Shown here: one piece after another, positions 45,406 through 56,475 of the stretch | How positions within the stretch are numbered: position 1 is the stretch's first letter | How the letters are laid out: each line of letters opens with the position of its first letter | Assembly (NCBI RefSeq): GCF_024662015.1 | Contig: NZ_CP102480.1 | Location: forward strand, 124,001 to 188,000 | Direction of reading: 5' to 3' | Length of the DNA: 64,000 bases | Origin: Nisaea acidiphila | GTDB taxonomy: Bacteria > Pseudomonadota > Alphaproteobacteria > Thalassobaculales > Thalassobaculaceae | Notes under the pieces: generated by a model | Database searches by the model: none | Told to the model about the DNA's origin: nothing | The model's input: only the letters and a program-made list of their open reading frames with translations | Translations under genes and position numbers: made by a program

Positions 45406-46704
45406 TCATTCCGCGGCCTCCATGATCGGCTGGCCGGCCTTGCGGGCCGCGATCCGGCGCTCGACTTCCGGCCGGAAATGCCGGAGCAGCCCCTGGATCG
45501 GCCAAGCCGCCGCGTCGCCGAGGGCGCAGATGGTGTGGCCCTCGATCTGCTTGGTGACCTCGTAGAGCGCGTCGATTTCCTCGACCTCGGCCTCGCCACG
45601 TACCAGACGGTCCATGACACGGTACATCCAGCCGGTGCCCTCGCGGCACGGCGTGCATTGGCCGCAGCTCTCGTGCTTGTAGAAGTAGGAGAGTCGCGCG
45701 ATGGCCTTCACGATGTCGGTCTGCTTGTTCAGTACGATGACCGCCGCGGTCCCGAGGCCGGAGCCGACACCGCGCAAGGTGTCGAAATCCATGATCACGT
45801 CGTCGCAGACGGACTTCGGCATCATCGGCACGGAGGACCCTCCCGGGATGACCGCAAGCAGATTGTCCCAGCCGCCGATCACGCCGCCGCAATGCTTCTC
45901 GAGGAGCTCCTTGAGCGGAATGCCCATCTCTTCCTCGACATTGCAGGGATTCTCGACATGGCCCGAGATGCAGAACAGCTTGGTGCCGGAATTCTTCGGC
46001 GTGCCGAGATCCGCGAACCAGCTCGCGCCGCGCCGGAGAATCTCCGGAACGACGGCGACGCTCTCTACGTTGTTCACCGTGGTCGGGCAGCCATAGAGGC
46101 CGACGCCGGCCGGGAATGGCGGCTTCAGGCGTGGCTGGCCCTTCTTGCCCTCGAGGCTTTCCAGCAGCGCGGTTTCCTCGCCGCAGATATAGGCGCCGGC
46201 ACCGCGATGCAGGATCACATCGAAATCGTAGCCGGTACCGCAGGCGTTCTTACCGATCAGACCGGCCTCATAGGCCTGATCGATCGCGGCCTGAAGGCGG
46301 ACCGCCTCGTTGTAGAACTCGCCGCGGATATAGATGAACGCCGCCGTCGCGCGCATCGCATAGCCGCCGATCAGGCAGCCTTCGACAAGCTTGTGCGGAT
46401 CGTTGCGGATGATCTCGCGGTCCTTGCAGGTACCCGGCTCGGATTCGTCCGCATTGACCACGAGGTAATGCGGCTTGTCCTTTACTTCCTTCGGCATGAA
46501 GGACCATTTGACGCCGGTCGGGAAGCCCGCGCCGCCGCGGCCGCGCAGTCCTGACGCCTTCACGTCCTCGACGATGTCTTCCGGGCTGCGGCTCAGGATT
46601 TCCTTGGTGGTGCTCCAGTCGCCGCGCTTGCGGGCGCCTTCGAGACCCCAATCGTGCCAGCCATAGAGGTTCGTGAAGATGCGGTCCTCGTCCCTCAGCA
46701 TCAC
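45406..46704 (-). CDS. nuoF: NADH-quinone oxidoreductase subunit F
   Basis: NADH-oxidising subunit with FMN and cluster N3; 432 residues. [18 protein letters not shown] is the FMN/NADH-binding glycine-rich motif; [17 protein letters not shown] and the N3 ligands in [15 protein letters not shown] are present. Its ATG overlaps the nuoE stop by four bases. Confidence 0.98.
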   Translation of the reverse strand: MMLRDEDRIFTNLYGWHDWGLEGARKRGDWSTTKEILSRSPEDIVEDVKASGLRGRGGAGFPTGVKWSFMPKEVKDKPHYLVVNADESEPGTCKDREIIRNDPHKLVEGCLIGGYAMRATAAFIYIRGEFYNEAVRLQAAIDQAYEAGLIGKNACGTGYDFDVILHRGAGAYICGEETALLESLEGKKGQPRLKPPFPAGVGLYGCPTTVNNVESVAVVPEILRRGASWFADLGTPKNSGTKLFCISGHVENPCNVEEEMGIPLKELLEKHCGGVIGGWDNLLAVIPGGSSVPMMPKSVCDDVIMDFDTLRGVGSGLGTAAVIVLNKQTDIVKAIARLSYFYKHESCGQCTPCREGTGWMYRVMDRLVRGEAEVEEIDALYEVTKQIEGHTICALGDAAAWPIQGLLRHFRPEVERRIAARKAGQPIMEAAE

Positions 46705-47363
46705 TTCTCTCCCGTTTCGCCGGCACTGATCTTCGGATCGTAGGTCCGGGCCGCTCCATTATCCTTGTAGGACAGGAGCGTCTGCGCGCCAGCCTCCGGC
46801 TCGGACACATTGCGTCCGGAAAGCGATCCGGGTTCCGGAACCTCGCCCTTCTTCAGGGCCTCCAGCAGCTTGGCCGTGCTCTCGTAATCGGCGTCTTCGT
46901 AGAAATCGTCGTTCACCTGCAGGATCGGCGCGTTGGCGCAGGCCCCGAGACACTCGACCTCCAGCAGGGTGAACATGCCGTCGTCGCTGGTCTGGTGGTT
47001 GTCCAGACCGAGCTTGTCCTTGATGCATTTCATCACCTGATCGGAGCCGCGCAGCCAGCACGGCGTCGTCGTGCAGGCCTGCAGGAAGTACTTCCCGACC
47101 GGTTTCAGGTTGAACATCGTGTAGAAGGTCGCGACCTCGAGCACGCGCATCTTCGGCATCTTCAGCTTCTCGGAGATGACGTCGATCGCGGCGAGCGGGA
47201 TCCAGTTGTCGTGCTGGCGCTGGGCCAGATCGAGCAGCGGCATCACCGCACTGGCCTGCCGGCCTTCCGGATACTTGGAGATGATTGCGTCCGCCTTCGC
47301 CAGGTTTTCGGGCGTAAAGGCAAAGCTCTCCGGCTGGTTCTCGGCGATGTCGATACCGCTCAC
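46701..47363 (-). CDS. nuoE: NADH-quinone oxidoreductase subunit E
   Basis: [2Fe-2S] (N1a) subunit of the NADH module; 220 residues. Cluster ligands are CTTTPC and CLGACANAP, with [18 protein letters not shown] just before. The C-terminal extension of about 60 residues ([15 protein letters not shown], then an acidic region) is common in alphaproteobacteria. It overlaps nuoD by four bases. Confidence 0.97.
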   Translation of the reverse strand: MSGIDIAENQPESFAFTPENLAKADAIISKYPEGRQASAVMPLLDLAQRQHDNWIPLAAIDVISEKLKMPKMRVLEVATFYTMFNLKPVGKYFLQACTTTPCWLRGSDQVMKCIKDKLGLDNHQTSDDGMFTLLEVECLGACANAPILQVNDDFYEDADYESTAKLLEALKKGEVPEPGSLSGRNVSEPEAGAQTLLSYKDNGAARTYDPKISAGETGEK

Positions 47364-48538
47364 CGGTCAATCTCCCCGAACACGATGTCAAGCGAGCCGA
47401 TGATGGCGACGGTGTCGGCCAGCATGTGCCCCTTGGACAGGAAATCCATGGCGGCGAGGAAGGAGAATCCTGGCGCCCGGATCTTGCAGCGATAAGGTTT
47501 GTTGGTGCCGTCCGACACCAGGAACACCGCGAACTCGCCTTTCGGCGCTTCGACGGCCGTGTAGGTCTCGCCGGCCGGGACGTGATAGCCCTCGGTATAG
47601 AGCTTGAAGTGATGGATCAGTGCTTCCATCGAATGCTTCATCTCGCCGCGGCGCGGAGGAGCAACCTTGTTGTCTTCCGTCCGGACCGGTCCTTCCGGCA
47701 TCTTTTCAATAGCTTGCCGGATGATTTTCAGGCTCTCGCGGACTTCCTTGATACGCACCAGATAGCGCGCATAACAGTCGCCGGTCTTGCCGATCGGAAT
47801 GTTGAAATCCATCTCGTCATAGGCGTCGTAAGGCTGGGACTTGCGCAGATCCCACGGCAGGCCGGACGCCCGGATGCAGGGACCGCTGAAGCCGATCGCC
47901 TGTGCCTCTTCCGCCGAGACGACACCGATATCGACGGTCCTCTGCTTGAAGATCCGGTTCTCGGTCAGCAGGCTCTCGATATCGTCCATCAGGGCCGGGA
48001 AAGTCTCGGTCCAGGCCATGATGTCGTCGAGCAGCCCCGCCGGCAGATCCAGCGATACGCCACCCGGCCGGAAATAGGCCGCGTGCAGACGCGCGCCGCA
48101 GACCCGTTCGTAGAACTCCATGAGCTTCTCGCGCTCCTCGAAGCCCCAGAGCAGCGGCGTCATCGCACCGACATCGATGGCGAAGGTCGTGATATTCAGC
48201 AGGTGGTTCAGGATCCGCGAGATCTCGGCAAAGAGCACGCGGATATACTGCCCGCGCTTCGGCACCCCGATGCCCAGCAGCTTCTCGACCGCGAGCGCGT
48301 AGGCATGTTCCTGCGACATCGGCGCGACATAATCGAGCCGGTCGAAATACGGCACCGCCTGCAGGTAGGTCTTGTATTCGATCAGCTTCTCGGTGCCCCG
48401 ATGCAGCAGACCGATATGCGGATCCGCCCGCTCGACGATCTCGCCGTCCATTTCCAGCACGAGGCGCAACACGCCGTGCGCGGCCGGGTGCTGCGGGCCG
48501 AAATTCAGCGTAAGCGGCTTGATCTGCGCTTCAGCCAT
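47360..48538 (-). CDS. nuoD: NADH-quinone oxidoreductase subunit D
   Basis: 49-kDa subunit that forms the quinone pocket with NuoB; 392 residues and separate from nuoC. Signatures: [63 protein letters not shown] and [10 protein letters not shown]. It ends with DIVFGEIDR, the usual family C-terminus. Confidence 0.98.
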   Translation of the reverse strand: MAEAQIKPLTLNFGPQHPAAHGVLRLVLEMDGEIVERADPHIGLLHRGTEKLIEYKTYLQAVPYFDRLDYVAPMSQEHAYALAVEKLLGIGVPKRGQYIRVLFAEISRILNHLLNITTFAIDVGAMTPLLWGFEEREKLMEFYERVCGARLHAAYFRPGGVSLDLPAGLLDDIMAWTETFPALMDDIESLLTENRIFKQRTVDIGVVSAEEAQAIGFSGPCIRASGLPWDLRKSQPYDAYDEMDFNIPIGKTGDCYARYLVRIKEVRESLKIIRQAIEKMPEGPVRTEDNKVAPPRRGEMKHSMEALIHHFKLYTEGYHVPAGETYTAVEAPKGEFAVFLVSDGTNKPYRCKIRAPGFSFLAAMDFLSKGHMLADTVAIIGSLDIVFGEIDR

Positions 48539-49170
48539 CAGGAGGCTCCCTCTTCGGCCTGATCATCCGCCTTCTCATCCCCTGGAAGCAGCGAGCGAGC
48601 GCCTTCCCACGGGCTCAGGAAGTCGAAGCTCCGGAAGTCCTGCACGAGCTTCACCGGCTCGTAGACAACGCGCTTCTGCTCATCGTCGTAGCGCACTTCG
48701 ACATGCCCGGTCAGCGGGAAGTCCTTGCGCAGAGGATGGCCTTCGAAACCGTAATCCGTCAGCAGGCGGCGCAGATCCGGATGGTCGGAGAAGAACACCC
48801 CGTACATGTCCCAAGTCTCACGCTCGAACCAGTTGGCGGACGGGAAAACTTCCGCGACGGAAGGAACCGGCGTCTGCTCGTCGGTCGCGACCTTGACCCG
48901 GATCCGGTTGTTCTGCTGCACGCTGAGCAGATTGTAGACCACGTCGAACCGCAGCTCGCGCTCCGGATAGTCGGTACCGCAGATATCGACAAGGCAGCGA
49001 AACTGGCACTGCGAGTCGTCACGGAGAAAGGTCAGGACCTTGCAGATATGTTGCGGACGGGTCCGGAGCACCAGCTCGTCGAGTACAAACCCGACCTCGA
49101 CCAACTCCGTATCGAGCTGGCTTGCCAGATAGTCAGCCAGCTCTTTTTGCATTTCAGTCGGTGATGCCAT
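48538..49170 (-). CDS. nuoC: NADH-quinone oxidoreductase subunit C
   Basis: 30-kDa subunit of the peripheral arm; 210 residues. Family block: [42 protein letters not shown]. It follows nuoB by 41 nt and overlaps nuoD by one base. Confidence 0.97.
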   Translation of the reverse strand: MASPTEMQKELADYLASQLDTELVEVGFVLDELVLRTRPQHICKVLTFLRDDSQCQFRCLVDICGTDYPERELRFDVVYNLLSVQQNNRIRVKVATDEQTPVPSVAEVFPSANWFERETWDMYGVFFSDHPDLRRLLTDYGFEGHPLRKDFPLTGHVEVRYDDEQKRVVYEPVKLVQDFRSFDFLSPWEGARSLLPGDEKADDQAEEGAS

Positions 49171-49211
49171 GCTGTCTCGTACCTTTGCCTGGCGTTAACT
49201 CGCGGACCGGA

Positions 49212-49751
49212 TTAGCGGGCGATGGTCGAAGTGCGTTTGATCTTCTTCTGTAGCTGGAGAAGCCCGTAGAGAAGAGCCTCGGCGGTCGGCGGACATCCCG
49301 GGACATAAACGTCGACAGGAACGATGCGGTCGCAGCCGCGAACCACTGAATAGGAATAGTGATAATAGCCCCCGCCATTGGCGCAGGACCCCATGGACAG
49401 CACCCAGCGCGGTTCCGCCATCTGGTCGTAAACCTTGCGCAGGGCCGGTGCCATCTTGTTGGTGAGCGTGCCGGCCACGATCATGACGTCGGACTGGCGC
49501 GGGCTCGGCCGGAAGACCATTCCGAAACGGTCGAGGTCATAACGGCTGGCCGCGGTATGCATCATCTCGACCGCGCAGCAGGCGAGACCGAAGGTCATCG
49601 GCCAGAGAGAACCGCTGCGGGCCCAGTTGAAGAGTTTGTCGGCCTGCGCGACCACAAAACCCTTTTCGTTCAGTTCGTCCCCGACGGCCTTCAGGATCGC
49701 ATCCTGGTCGGCACCGGGCGGAATCGGGCGAAGATCCTGCGAAGCCTGCAT
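49212..49751 (-). CDS. nuoB: NADH-quinone oxidoreductase subunit B
   Basis: Carries cluster N2, which hands electrons to quinone; about 179 residues. Ligands are in [38 protein letters not shown] and [20 protein letters not shown] chose the ATG at 49751 because GTGAGGG lies 7 nt upstream and it starts 8 nt after the nuoA stop; an upstream ATG at 49769 would overlap nuoA. Confidence 0.97.
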   Translation of the reverse strand: MQASQDLRPIPPGADQDAILKAVGDELNEKGFVVAQADKLFNWARSGSLWPMTFGLACCAVEMMHTAASRYDLDRFGMVFRPSPRQSDVMIVAGTLTNKMAPALRKVYDQMAEPRWVLSMGSCANGGGYYHYSYSVVRGCDRIVPVDVYVPGCPPTAEALLYGLLQLQKKIKRTSTIAR

Positions 49752-49759
49752 GGTGTCCC

Positions 49760-50125
49760 TCACTCCCATTCCAGGGCGCCTTTGCGCCACTCATATACGA
49801 AGCCGATGGTCAGCACGCCGAGGAAGACGATCATCGACCAGAAACCGAACAGACCGATGCCGCCGAGCGAGACTGCCCAGGGAAAAAGAAAGGCGACTTC
49901 GAGATCGAAGATGATGAAGAGAATGGCGACGAGATAGAAGCGGACGTCGAACTGGCCTCGGGAATCGTTGAAGGCCTCGAAGCCGCATTCGTAGGCTGAC
50001 ACTTTCTCCGAGTCCGGTCGCTGCTTCACGACCACCAGGGACCCGATCACCATCGCGAGGCAGAGACCGATCGCAACGACGAGAAATATCAGGATAGGCA
50101 AATATTCCCGGAGAATATCGCTCAT
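49760..50125 (-). CDS. nuoA: NADH-quinone oxidoreductase subunit A
   Basis: First gene of the complex I operon; 121 residues with three membrane helices. The signature [45 protein letters not shown] is intact in sequence order, with the Cys-containing loop between helices 1 and 2 near YECGF. The operon runs A to N without interruption. Confidence 0.98.
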   Translation of the reverse strand: MSDILREYLPILIFLVVAIGLCLAMVIGSLVVVKQRPDSEKVSAYECGFEAFNDSRGQFDVRFYLVAILFIIFDLEVAFLFPWAVSLGGIGLFGFWSMIVFLGVLTIGFVYEWRKGALEWE

Positions 50126-50349
50126 ATCGTCAGCTCTCTCTCATTCCCGGCGCTTAATGCACTCCGGCGGAGCGTCACGACGCCTTGTTTACCGGCGCAC
50201 TATAGTTCCAACAGGCGCCCAAGAAAAGCCCGTCTCGCGCCAACTTTCCGCAAAGAAACCTTTAAATTCCGGAGCTTGCGACGAGTTATTTGGACCCGGT
50301 TCGAAACCGGGACACATCATTGTACGAAACGGGATCAAAAAGAGATGAG
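50126..50349. other. Region upstream of the nuo operon
   Basis: 224 bp between nuoA and tRNA-Asp. A TATAGT box (50199-50204 on the minus strand), about 75 nt from the nuoA start, may be the -10 of the nuo promoter; the -35 is weak. A 7-bp inverted repeat in GGACCCGGTTCGAAACCGGGACA (about 50292-50314) is a small hairpin on the tRNA side and might end the tRNA-Asp transcript. No gene is seen. Confidence 0.4.
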
Positions 50350-50426
<77 letters not shown>

Positions 50427-50477
50427 GCATCCGGGCCGCGGTGCCGTGGTTGGCGGCGCCCCCGACGAGGAGGCGCT

Positions 50478-50506
50478 TATGTACTTTGGGGCCTATGGAG
50501 TGTCAA
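50478..50506 (-). promoter_or_regulatory. Promoter of tRNA-Asp
   Basis: On the minus strand a perfect TTGACA (50501-50506), 17-nt spacer and TACATA (50478-50483), about 50 nt upstream of the tRNA. Confidence 0.65.
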
Positions 50507-50662
50507 GCAGGATGGATCGGAAAAATGACACTTTTTTTGACCGCCCAACCGTAAGCAGCGGAAATGCCGGAAATTCGGGTGAAAATTCTTTATTCAACCG
50601 AACTTGGCCGCACGCGTATGCTGTCGTCGGCAGAGATTTTCAGCTAAGTGGAACCGCCACAG

Positions 50663-51070
50663 ATGATGACGGAACGGGACTACCAGCGACTCAGTAAGTT
50701 GGTCGCCATGCTCTCCAGTGACAATGACGGCGAGGTGCTCAACGCCGTCGATTCCATCAGCAATATCCTGAACCAGTACGGCCTTGTCTGGACCGACCTG
50801 CTGCTGCCACGCAAGTTCCTGAAGGTCCGGGACGCGCAGGCGGACGACATCGCGTCCGCGCCCGCCGACAGCGCGCCGCTCGACCCGACCCAGGCCACTC
50901 CGAAGCAGATGTATGAGGCTTTGATGCAAAGCCCGCGGGTGTCGGTCGAAACCAAGCGGGACATCCGGGATTATGCGCAGGAGATCAAAGAGAACCGGAT
51001 TCGCCCGAAAACGCGCGCCGATCTGCAGGCCATGTACCGCTACGCCATCATGCAGGGACGGCACATCTGA
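50663..51070 (+). CDS. Uncharacterised protein (135 aa) between two tRNA genes
   Basis: I do not recognise a named family. The N-terminal part (MMTERDYQRLSKLVAML, SDNDGEVLNAVDSISNIL, GLVWTDLLLP) resembles a short helical region found in many alphaproteobacterial hypotheticals in which a small number of residues count helical repeats and WxDLL closes. The C-terminal part is basic and helical (KRDIRDYAQEIKENRIRPKTRADLQAMYRYAIM). No signal peptide or membrane helix. The start is ATG 50663 or 50666; no strong ribosome-binding site separates them. It sits between tRNA-Asp and tRNA-Val, both on the opposite strand. Confidence 0.65.
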   Translation: MMTERDYQRLSKLVAMLSSDNDGEVLNAVDSISNILNQYGLVWTDLLLPRKFLKVRDAQADDIASAPADSAPLDPTQATPKQMYEALMQSPRVSVETKRDIRDYAQEIKENRIRPKTRADLQAMYRYAIMQGRHI

Positions 51071-51092
51071 CGCGGTCTGGAAATTTGAGGAA

Positions 51093-51168
51093 TGGTGGGC
51101 GCTGACGGGATCGAACCGCCGACCCTCTCGGTGTAAACGAGATGCTCTCCCAGCTGAGCTAAGCGCCC
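51093..51168 (-). tRNA. tRNA-Val (anticodon TAC)
   Basis: Complete 76-nt cloverleaf. Acceptor GGGCGCT/AGCGCCC, anticodon loop TTTACAC in the CTCGT/ACGAG-type stem, T-loop TTCGATC and an encoded 3' CCA. Confidence 0.97.
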
Positions 51169-51193
51169 GTCTCGCGTCGGGGAAGCCCCAACG

Positions 51194-51223
51194 AAAACGC
51201 CGCCCCTTCTAACAGGGACGGCG
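51194..51223 (-). terminator. Terminator after hupB
   Basis: On the minus strand a 10-bp stem (51214-51223 with 51198-51207, one T-G pair), loop GTTAGA-like, then TTTTC (51193-51197). It lies between hupB and tRNA-Val. Confidence 0.75.
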
Positions 51224-51251
51224 CGTCGCGAAAAGACAGAAATCCTTCCGG

Positions 51252-51524
51252 TCAATTCAGGGCGTCTTTGAGCCCCTTGCCTGCCTTGAACTTCGGCTGC
51301 TTGGACGCAGCGATCTTGATCTTCTCGCCAGTCCGCGGATTGCGGCCTTCGCTGGCAGCGCGGGCCGCCACGCTGAATGTGCCGAAACCGACCAGACGAA
51401 CCTCGTCGCCGGACTTCAGTGCGGAGGTGATCGAGTCGAGGACAGCGTCGACAGCGGAAGCCGCATCAGCCTTGGTAAGATCAGCAGAATCGGCAACGGC
51501 CGCGACGAGCTCATTCTTATTCAC
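51252..51524 (-). CDS. hupB: DNA-binding protein HU
   Basis: Nucleoid-associated DNA-bending protein of 90 residues. Motifs: MNKNELVAAVADSADLTKADAASAVDA at the N-terminus and VRLVGFGTFSVAARAASEGRNPRTGEKIKI, with the intercalating Pro in GRNPRTG. It starts with GTG at 51524 (no ATG fits), preceded by AGGGGGG. lon-hupB-tRNA-Val is a common alphaproteobacterial order. Confidence 0.97.
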   Translation of the reverse strand: MNKNELVAAVADSADLTKADAASAVDAVLDSITSALKSGDEVRLVGFGTFSVAARAASEGRNPRTGEKIKIAASKQPKFKAGKGLKDALN

Positions 51525-51597
51525 GTTATAGCCCCCCTATCAGAAGAAGAAGAATCACCTGGAAAACGGCCGGATCATCGGCCCAATCAGTACTTCA

Positions 51598-51626
51598 CTC
51601 TAAATCGCAGGAAATGCAGGCGTCAA
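51598..51626 (-). promoter_or_regulatory. Promoter for hupB
   Basis: On the minus strand TTGACG (51621-51626), 17-nt spacer and TTAGAG (51598-51603), about 75 nt upstream of hupB. Confidence 0.5.
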
Positions 51627-51725
51627 TCACACAACCGGCGGGTTTCCGCAGATTCTCGGGCATTCGCCACATTAACCATTAGTTTATCATGAAATTGCAA
51701 ATAAATTCAGCAGTTACAAAAGATG

Positions 51726-51757
51726 AAACCCCCGGCAAAACTGCCGGGGTTTCCTTT
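51726..51757. terminator. Terminator after lon
   Basis: Stem CCCCGGCA (51730-51737) with TGCCGGGG (51742-51749) extended by an A/T tract on both sides and one bulged C. It lies 35 nt after the lon stop. Confidence 0.75.
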
Positions 51758-51791
51758 TCGGATCGAAACAGCACCGCAACCGGTGCAGGCG

Positions 51792-54191
51792 TCAGTGTGT
51801 CGTGAGCGATTTCTCGCCTTTATCCTCTGCGCCCGCAACCGAATCGATCACGATGTCCTCAGGATCGATCGGCACAAGCGGTTTGGTAAGCGCCGTCGAC
51901 AGCACCTCGTCGACCGAAGAGACCGGGATGATTTCCAGGCCTTCTTTCACATTGTCCGGGATCTCGGCGAGATCCTTTTCGTTGTCCTTCGGAATCAGCA
52001 CGACCTTAAGGCCGCCGCGCAATGCCGCCAGAAGCTTTTCCTTCAGGCCGCCGATCGGAAGGACACGGCCTCGCAAGGTGACCTCGCCCGTCATCGCCAC
52101 ATCGCGGCGCACGGGGATACCCGTCAGGACCGAGACGATCGACGTCACCATCCCGACCCCTGCCGACGGCCCGTCCTTGGGCGTCGCGCCTTCCGGCACG
52201 TGGACGTGGATATCCTTGTTCTCCAAACTCTTCGGCGAAATACCAAACATCAGGGAACGCGACTTCACGAAGCTTTCAGCCGCCTGGATCGATTCCCGCA
52301 TCACATCGCCGAGCTTGCCGGTCGAAATGACCTTGCCCTTCCCGGGCACGGTGACGGACTCGATGGAAAGCAGCTCGCCTCCGACCTCGGTCCAGGCGAG
52401 TCCCGTCGTGACCCCGACGAGATCCGATTCCTCGGCTTCGCCGTAACGGTATTTCCGGACGCCGGCGAACTTCTCGAGATTGTCGGGCGTGACCTCGACG
52501 CTCTCGACACCTTCCATGAGGATCTCTTTCACCGCCTTGCGCGCCAGATTAGCGAGCTCGCGCTCCAGATTCCGGACTCCAGCCTCGCGGGTGTAGTAGC
52601 GGATCAGGTCGCGCAGACCGTCGTCGGTGATCGACCACTCGTTCTTCTTCAAGCCGTTCTGCTCGACCTGTTTGTCGATCAGGTGACGCTTGCAGATCTC
52701 CACCTTCTCGTCCTCGGTATAGCCAGAGACACGAAGGATCTCCATCCGGTCGAGAAGCGGCTGCGGCATCCGGAGCGTGTTCGCCGTGGTGACGAACATG
52801 ACATCCGAAAGGTCGTAATCGACTTCGAGATAGTGGTCCTGGAAGGTCGAATTCTGTTCCGGGTCGAGCACTTCGAGCAACGCCGAGGACGGATCGCCCC
52901 GGTAGTCGTTGCCAAGCTTGTCGATCTCGTCGAGCAGGAACAGCGGATTGGAGGCCTTGGCCTTCTTCATCCCCTGGATCACTTTGCCCGGAAGCGAGCC
53001 GATATAGGTCCGGCGGTGACCGCGAATCTCCGCTTCGTCCCGCACGCCGCCAAGCGAGATGCGCACGAAGTTACGTCCGGTCGCCTCCGCGATCGACTTG
53101 CCGAGCGAGGTCTTGCCGACGCCGGGAGGACCGACGAGGCAGAGAATCGGCCCCTTGACCTTGCCGGTTCGCTGCTGCACGGCGAGATATTCGAGGATCC
53201 GCTCCTTGACCTTCTCCAGACCGTAATGATCCCGGTCGAGAACGGATTGGGCCAGCTTGATGTCCTTCTTGATCCGAGACCGCTTCTTCCATGGAATCGT
53301 CAGAAGCCAGTCAAGATAATTGCGCACGACCGTCGCTTCCGCCGACATCTGGCTCATGTTGCGCAGCTTCTTGAGCTCCGCATCGGCCTTCTCGCGCGCT
53401 TCCTTGCTGAGCTTGGTCTTGCGAATCCGCTCCTCAAGCTCGACCAGCTCGTCGCGGCTGTCGTCGGTCTCGCCGAGTTCCTTCTGAATGGCCTTCATCT
53501 GCTCGTTCAGATAGTACTCGCGCTGGGTCTTCTCCATCTGCCGCTTAACGCGGTTACGGATGCGCTTCTCGACCTGCAGGACGCCGATCTCGCCTTCCAT
53601 GAAGCCGTAGACCCGCTCCAGGCGGTCGATCACCGTCTCGCTCTCCAGCAACTCCTGCTTCTCGGCGATCTTGAGCGCGAGATGGGAGGCGATGGTGTCG
53701 GTCAGCTTCGCCGGATCCTCGATCTGGTTCACGGAAACCAGAACCTCCGGCGGGATCTTCTTGTTCAGCTTGATATACTGCTCGAACTGCGAGACCACGG
53801 CACGGGCAAGCGCTTCTTTCTCCGGCTCGTCGCTGTCCGCATCGACAATGACTTTTGCCTCGGCCTCGAAGAAATCCTCATTGCCCTTGAATTCGGTGAT
53901 GCGGGCGCGCTGTACGCCTTCGACCAGAACCTTCACGGTCCCGTCGGGCAGTTTCAGCAGCTGGAGCACCGTTCCGATGGTGCCCACAGTGTAGATATCT
54001 TCCGGCGACGGATCGTCGTCTGCCGCATTTTTCTGAGTCACCAGAAGGATCTGTTTGTCGTCCTTCATGACGTCTTCGAGGGCGCGCACGGATTTGTCGC
54101 GGCCGACGAAGAGAGGCACGATCATATGCGGAAAGACCACGATGTCGCGCAGCGGAAGGACGGGGTAACTCGCGGTGCCTGTCTCTTGCAT
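51792..54191 (-). CDS. lon: ATP-dependent protease La
   Basis: Hexameric AAA+ serine protease that degrades misfolded and regulatory proteins. 799 residues. N-domain: [23 protein letters not shown]. Walker [14 protein letters not shown], Walker [11 protein letters not shown], sensor region [19 protein letters not shown], and the protease domain with the catalytic Ser in [10 protein letters not shown] and the Lys dyad further on ([14 protein letters not shown]). Downstream of clpX by 112 nt. Confidence 0.99.
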   Translation of the reverse strand: MQETGTASYPVLPLRDIVVFPHMIVPLFVGRDKSVRALEDVMKDDKQILLVTQKNAADDDPSPEDIYTVGTIGTVLQLLKLPDGTVKVLVEGVQRARITEFKGNEDFFEAEAKVIVDADSDEPEKEALARAVVSQFEQYIKLNKKIPPEVLVSVNQIEDPAKLTDTIASHLALKIAEKQELLESETVIDRLERVYGFMEGEIGVLQVEKRIRNRVKRQMEKTQREYYLNEQMKAIQKELGETDDSRDELVELEERIRKTKLSKEAREKADAELKKLRNMSQMSAEATVVRNYLDWLLTIPWKKRSRIKKDIKLAQSVLDRDHYGLEKVKERILEYLAVQQRTGKVKGPILCLVGPPGVGKTSLGKSIAEATGRNFVRISLGGVRDEAEIRGHRRTYIGSLPGKVIQGMKKAKASNPLFLLDEIDKLGNDYRGDPSSALLEVLDPEQNSTFQDHYLEVDYDLSDVMFVTTANTLRMPQPLLDRMEILRVSGYTEDEKVEICKRHLIDKQVEQNGLKKNEWSITDDGLRDLIRYYTREAGVRNLERELANLARKAVKEILMEGVESVEVTPDNLEKFAGVRKYRYGEAEESDLVGVTTGLAWTEVGGELLSIESVTVPGKGKVISTGKLGDVMRESIQAAESFVKSRSLMFGISPKSLENKDIHVHVPEGATPKDGPSAGVGMVTSIVSVLTGIPVRRDVAMTGEVTLRGRVLPIGGLKEKLLAALRGGLKVVLIPKDNEKDLAEIPDNVKEGLEIIPVSSVDEVLSTALTKPLVPIDPEDIVIDSVAGAEDKGEKSLTTH

Positions 54192-54303
54192 CAGTCTTTC
54201 AACTCGCTCCCCTCTTCAGAGCGGCTGCCGGGATGGGGAGAGAGCCCGGGCCAGCCAGAGTATTAAGTGGCGCTAGCTTCGGCCCGGTTCAAGGCGGGAC
54301 GGA

Positions 54304-55581
<1,278 letters not shown>

Positions 55582-55708
55582 CTTACCCACATTCGTTACG
55601 GGACGGCTGACTTGTCATGTTAGCCAAAGGCAACGAAGCCGCACAATGTGAAAAAATCACATCCAGTGGCGCGGCATGCCGAAGCCTGGCACCGGAAGGC
55701 AGGAACAG

Positions 55709-55736
55709 GGCCCCGTCAGCCATCATGGACGGGGCC
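55709..55736 (-). terminator. Hairpin after clpP
   Basis: 9-bp perfect stem GGCCCCGTC/GACGGGGCC (55709-55717 with 55728-55736), 10-nt loop, no T-run. It may partially separate clpP from clpX transcription. Confidence 0.4.
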
Positions 55737-55754
55737 ATTCCATGCCGAGAGCGA

Positions 55755-56396
55755 TCAGCTCTTCTCGGGCTCGTCTTTGGCGTCGACCGGCCGTTTTTCG
55801 ACGACTTCGTCGATCAGGCCGAACTTTTTGGCCTCTTCCGGAACCATGAAATTGTCGCGCTCCATGGCGTTTTCAATCTCATCCAGCTTCCGGCCGGTAT
55901 GATAGACATAAATCTCGTTCAGACGCGCACGCGTCGCAAGAATCTCGCGGGCGTGGATCTCGATATCGGTAGCCTGTCCCTGGAATCCGCCGGAAGGCTG
56001 GTGGATCATCACCTTCGCATGCGGAAGACAATAACGCTTGCCTTTCGCCCCTGCCGTCAACAGCAGGGAGCCCATGGACGCCGCCTGACCGATACAGACT
56101 GTCGACACGTCGGGACGGATATACTCCATGGTGTCATACATCGCGAGACCGGACGAAACGACGCCGCCCGGAGAGTTGATGTACATCGAGATGTCCTTTG
56201 TCGGATTCTCGGCTTCCAGAAACAGCAGCTGCGCGCAGACGACGCTGGAAATGGCGTCGTTGATCGGGCCGACCACGAAAATGATCCGCTCTTTCAGCAG
56301 GCGGGAATAGATGTCGTAGGCCCGCTCCCCTCGATTGGTCTGCTCGACCACCATGGGGACCAAGGAGTTCATATAGATCTCTGCGGGATCATTCAT
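55755..56396 (-). CDS. clpP: ATP-dependent Clp protease proteolytic subunit
   Basis: Serine protease chamber of ClpXP/ClpAP. 213 residues with the triad Ser107 ([12 protein letters not shown]), His132 (IHQPSGG) and Asp181 (MERDNFM). The N-terminus [26 protein letters not shown] and YINSPGGVV are typical. Between tig and clpX. Confidence 0.99.
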   Translation of the reverse strand: MNDPAEIYMNSLVPMVVEQTNRGERAYDIYSRLLKERIIFVVGPINDAISSVVCAQLLFLEAENPTKDISMYINSPGGVVSSGLAMYDTMEYIRPDVSTVCIGQAASMGSLLLTAGAKGKRYCLPHAKVMIHQPSGGFQGQATDIEIHAREILATRARLNEIYVYHTGRKLDEIENAMERDNFMVPEEAKKFGLIDEVVEKRPVDAKDEPEKS

Positions 56397-56445
56397 TTCA
56401 GTCGGCCTTCTTGGGTTACGTCGCGTTCAGGATCGTTTCAAATCA

Positions 56446-56466
56446 TATGGGGCTTTTCGCCCCATA
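56446..56466 (-). terminator. Hairpin between tig and clpP
   Basis: 8-bp perfect stem TATGGGGC/GCCCCATA with GAAAA-type loop, followed on the minus strand by TGATTTG. It is probably a partial terminator 10 nt after the tig stop. Confidence 0.5.
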
Positions 56467-56475
56467 CAACACCCC

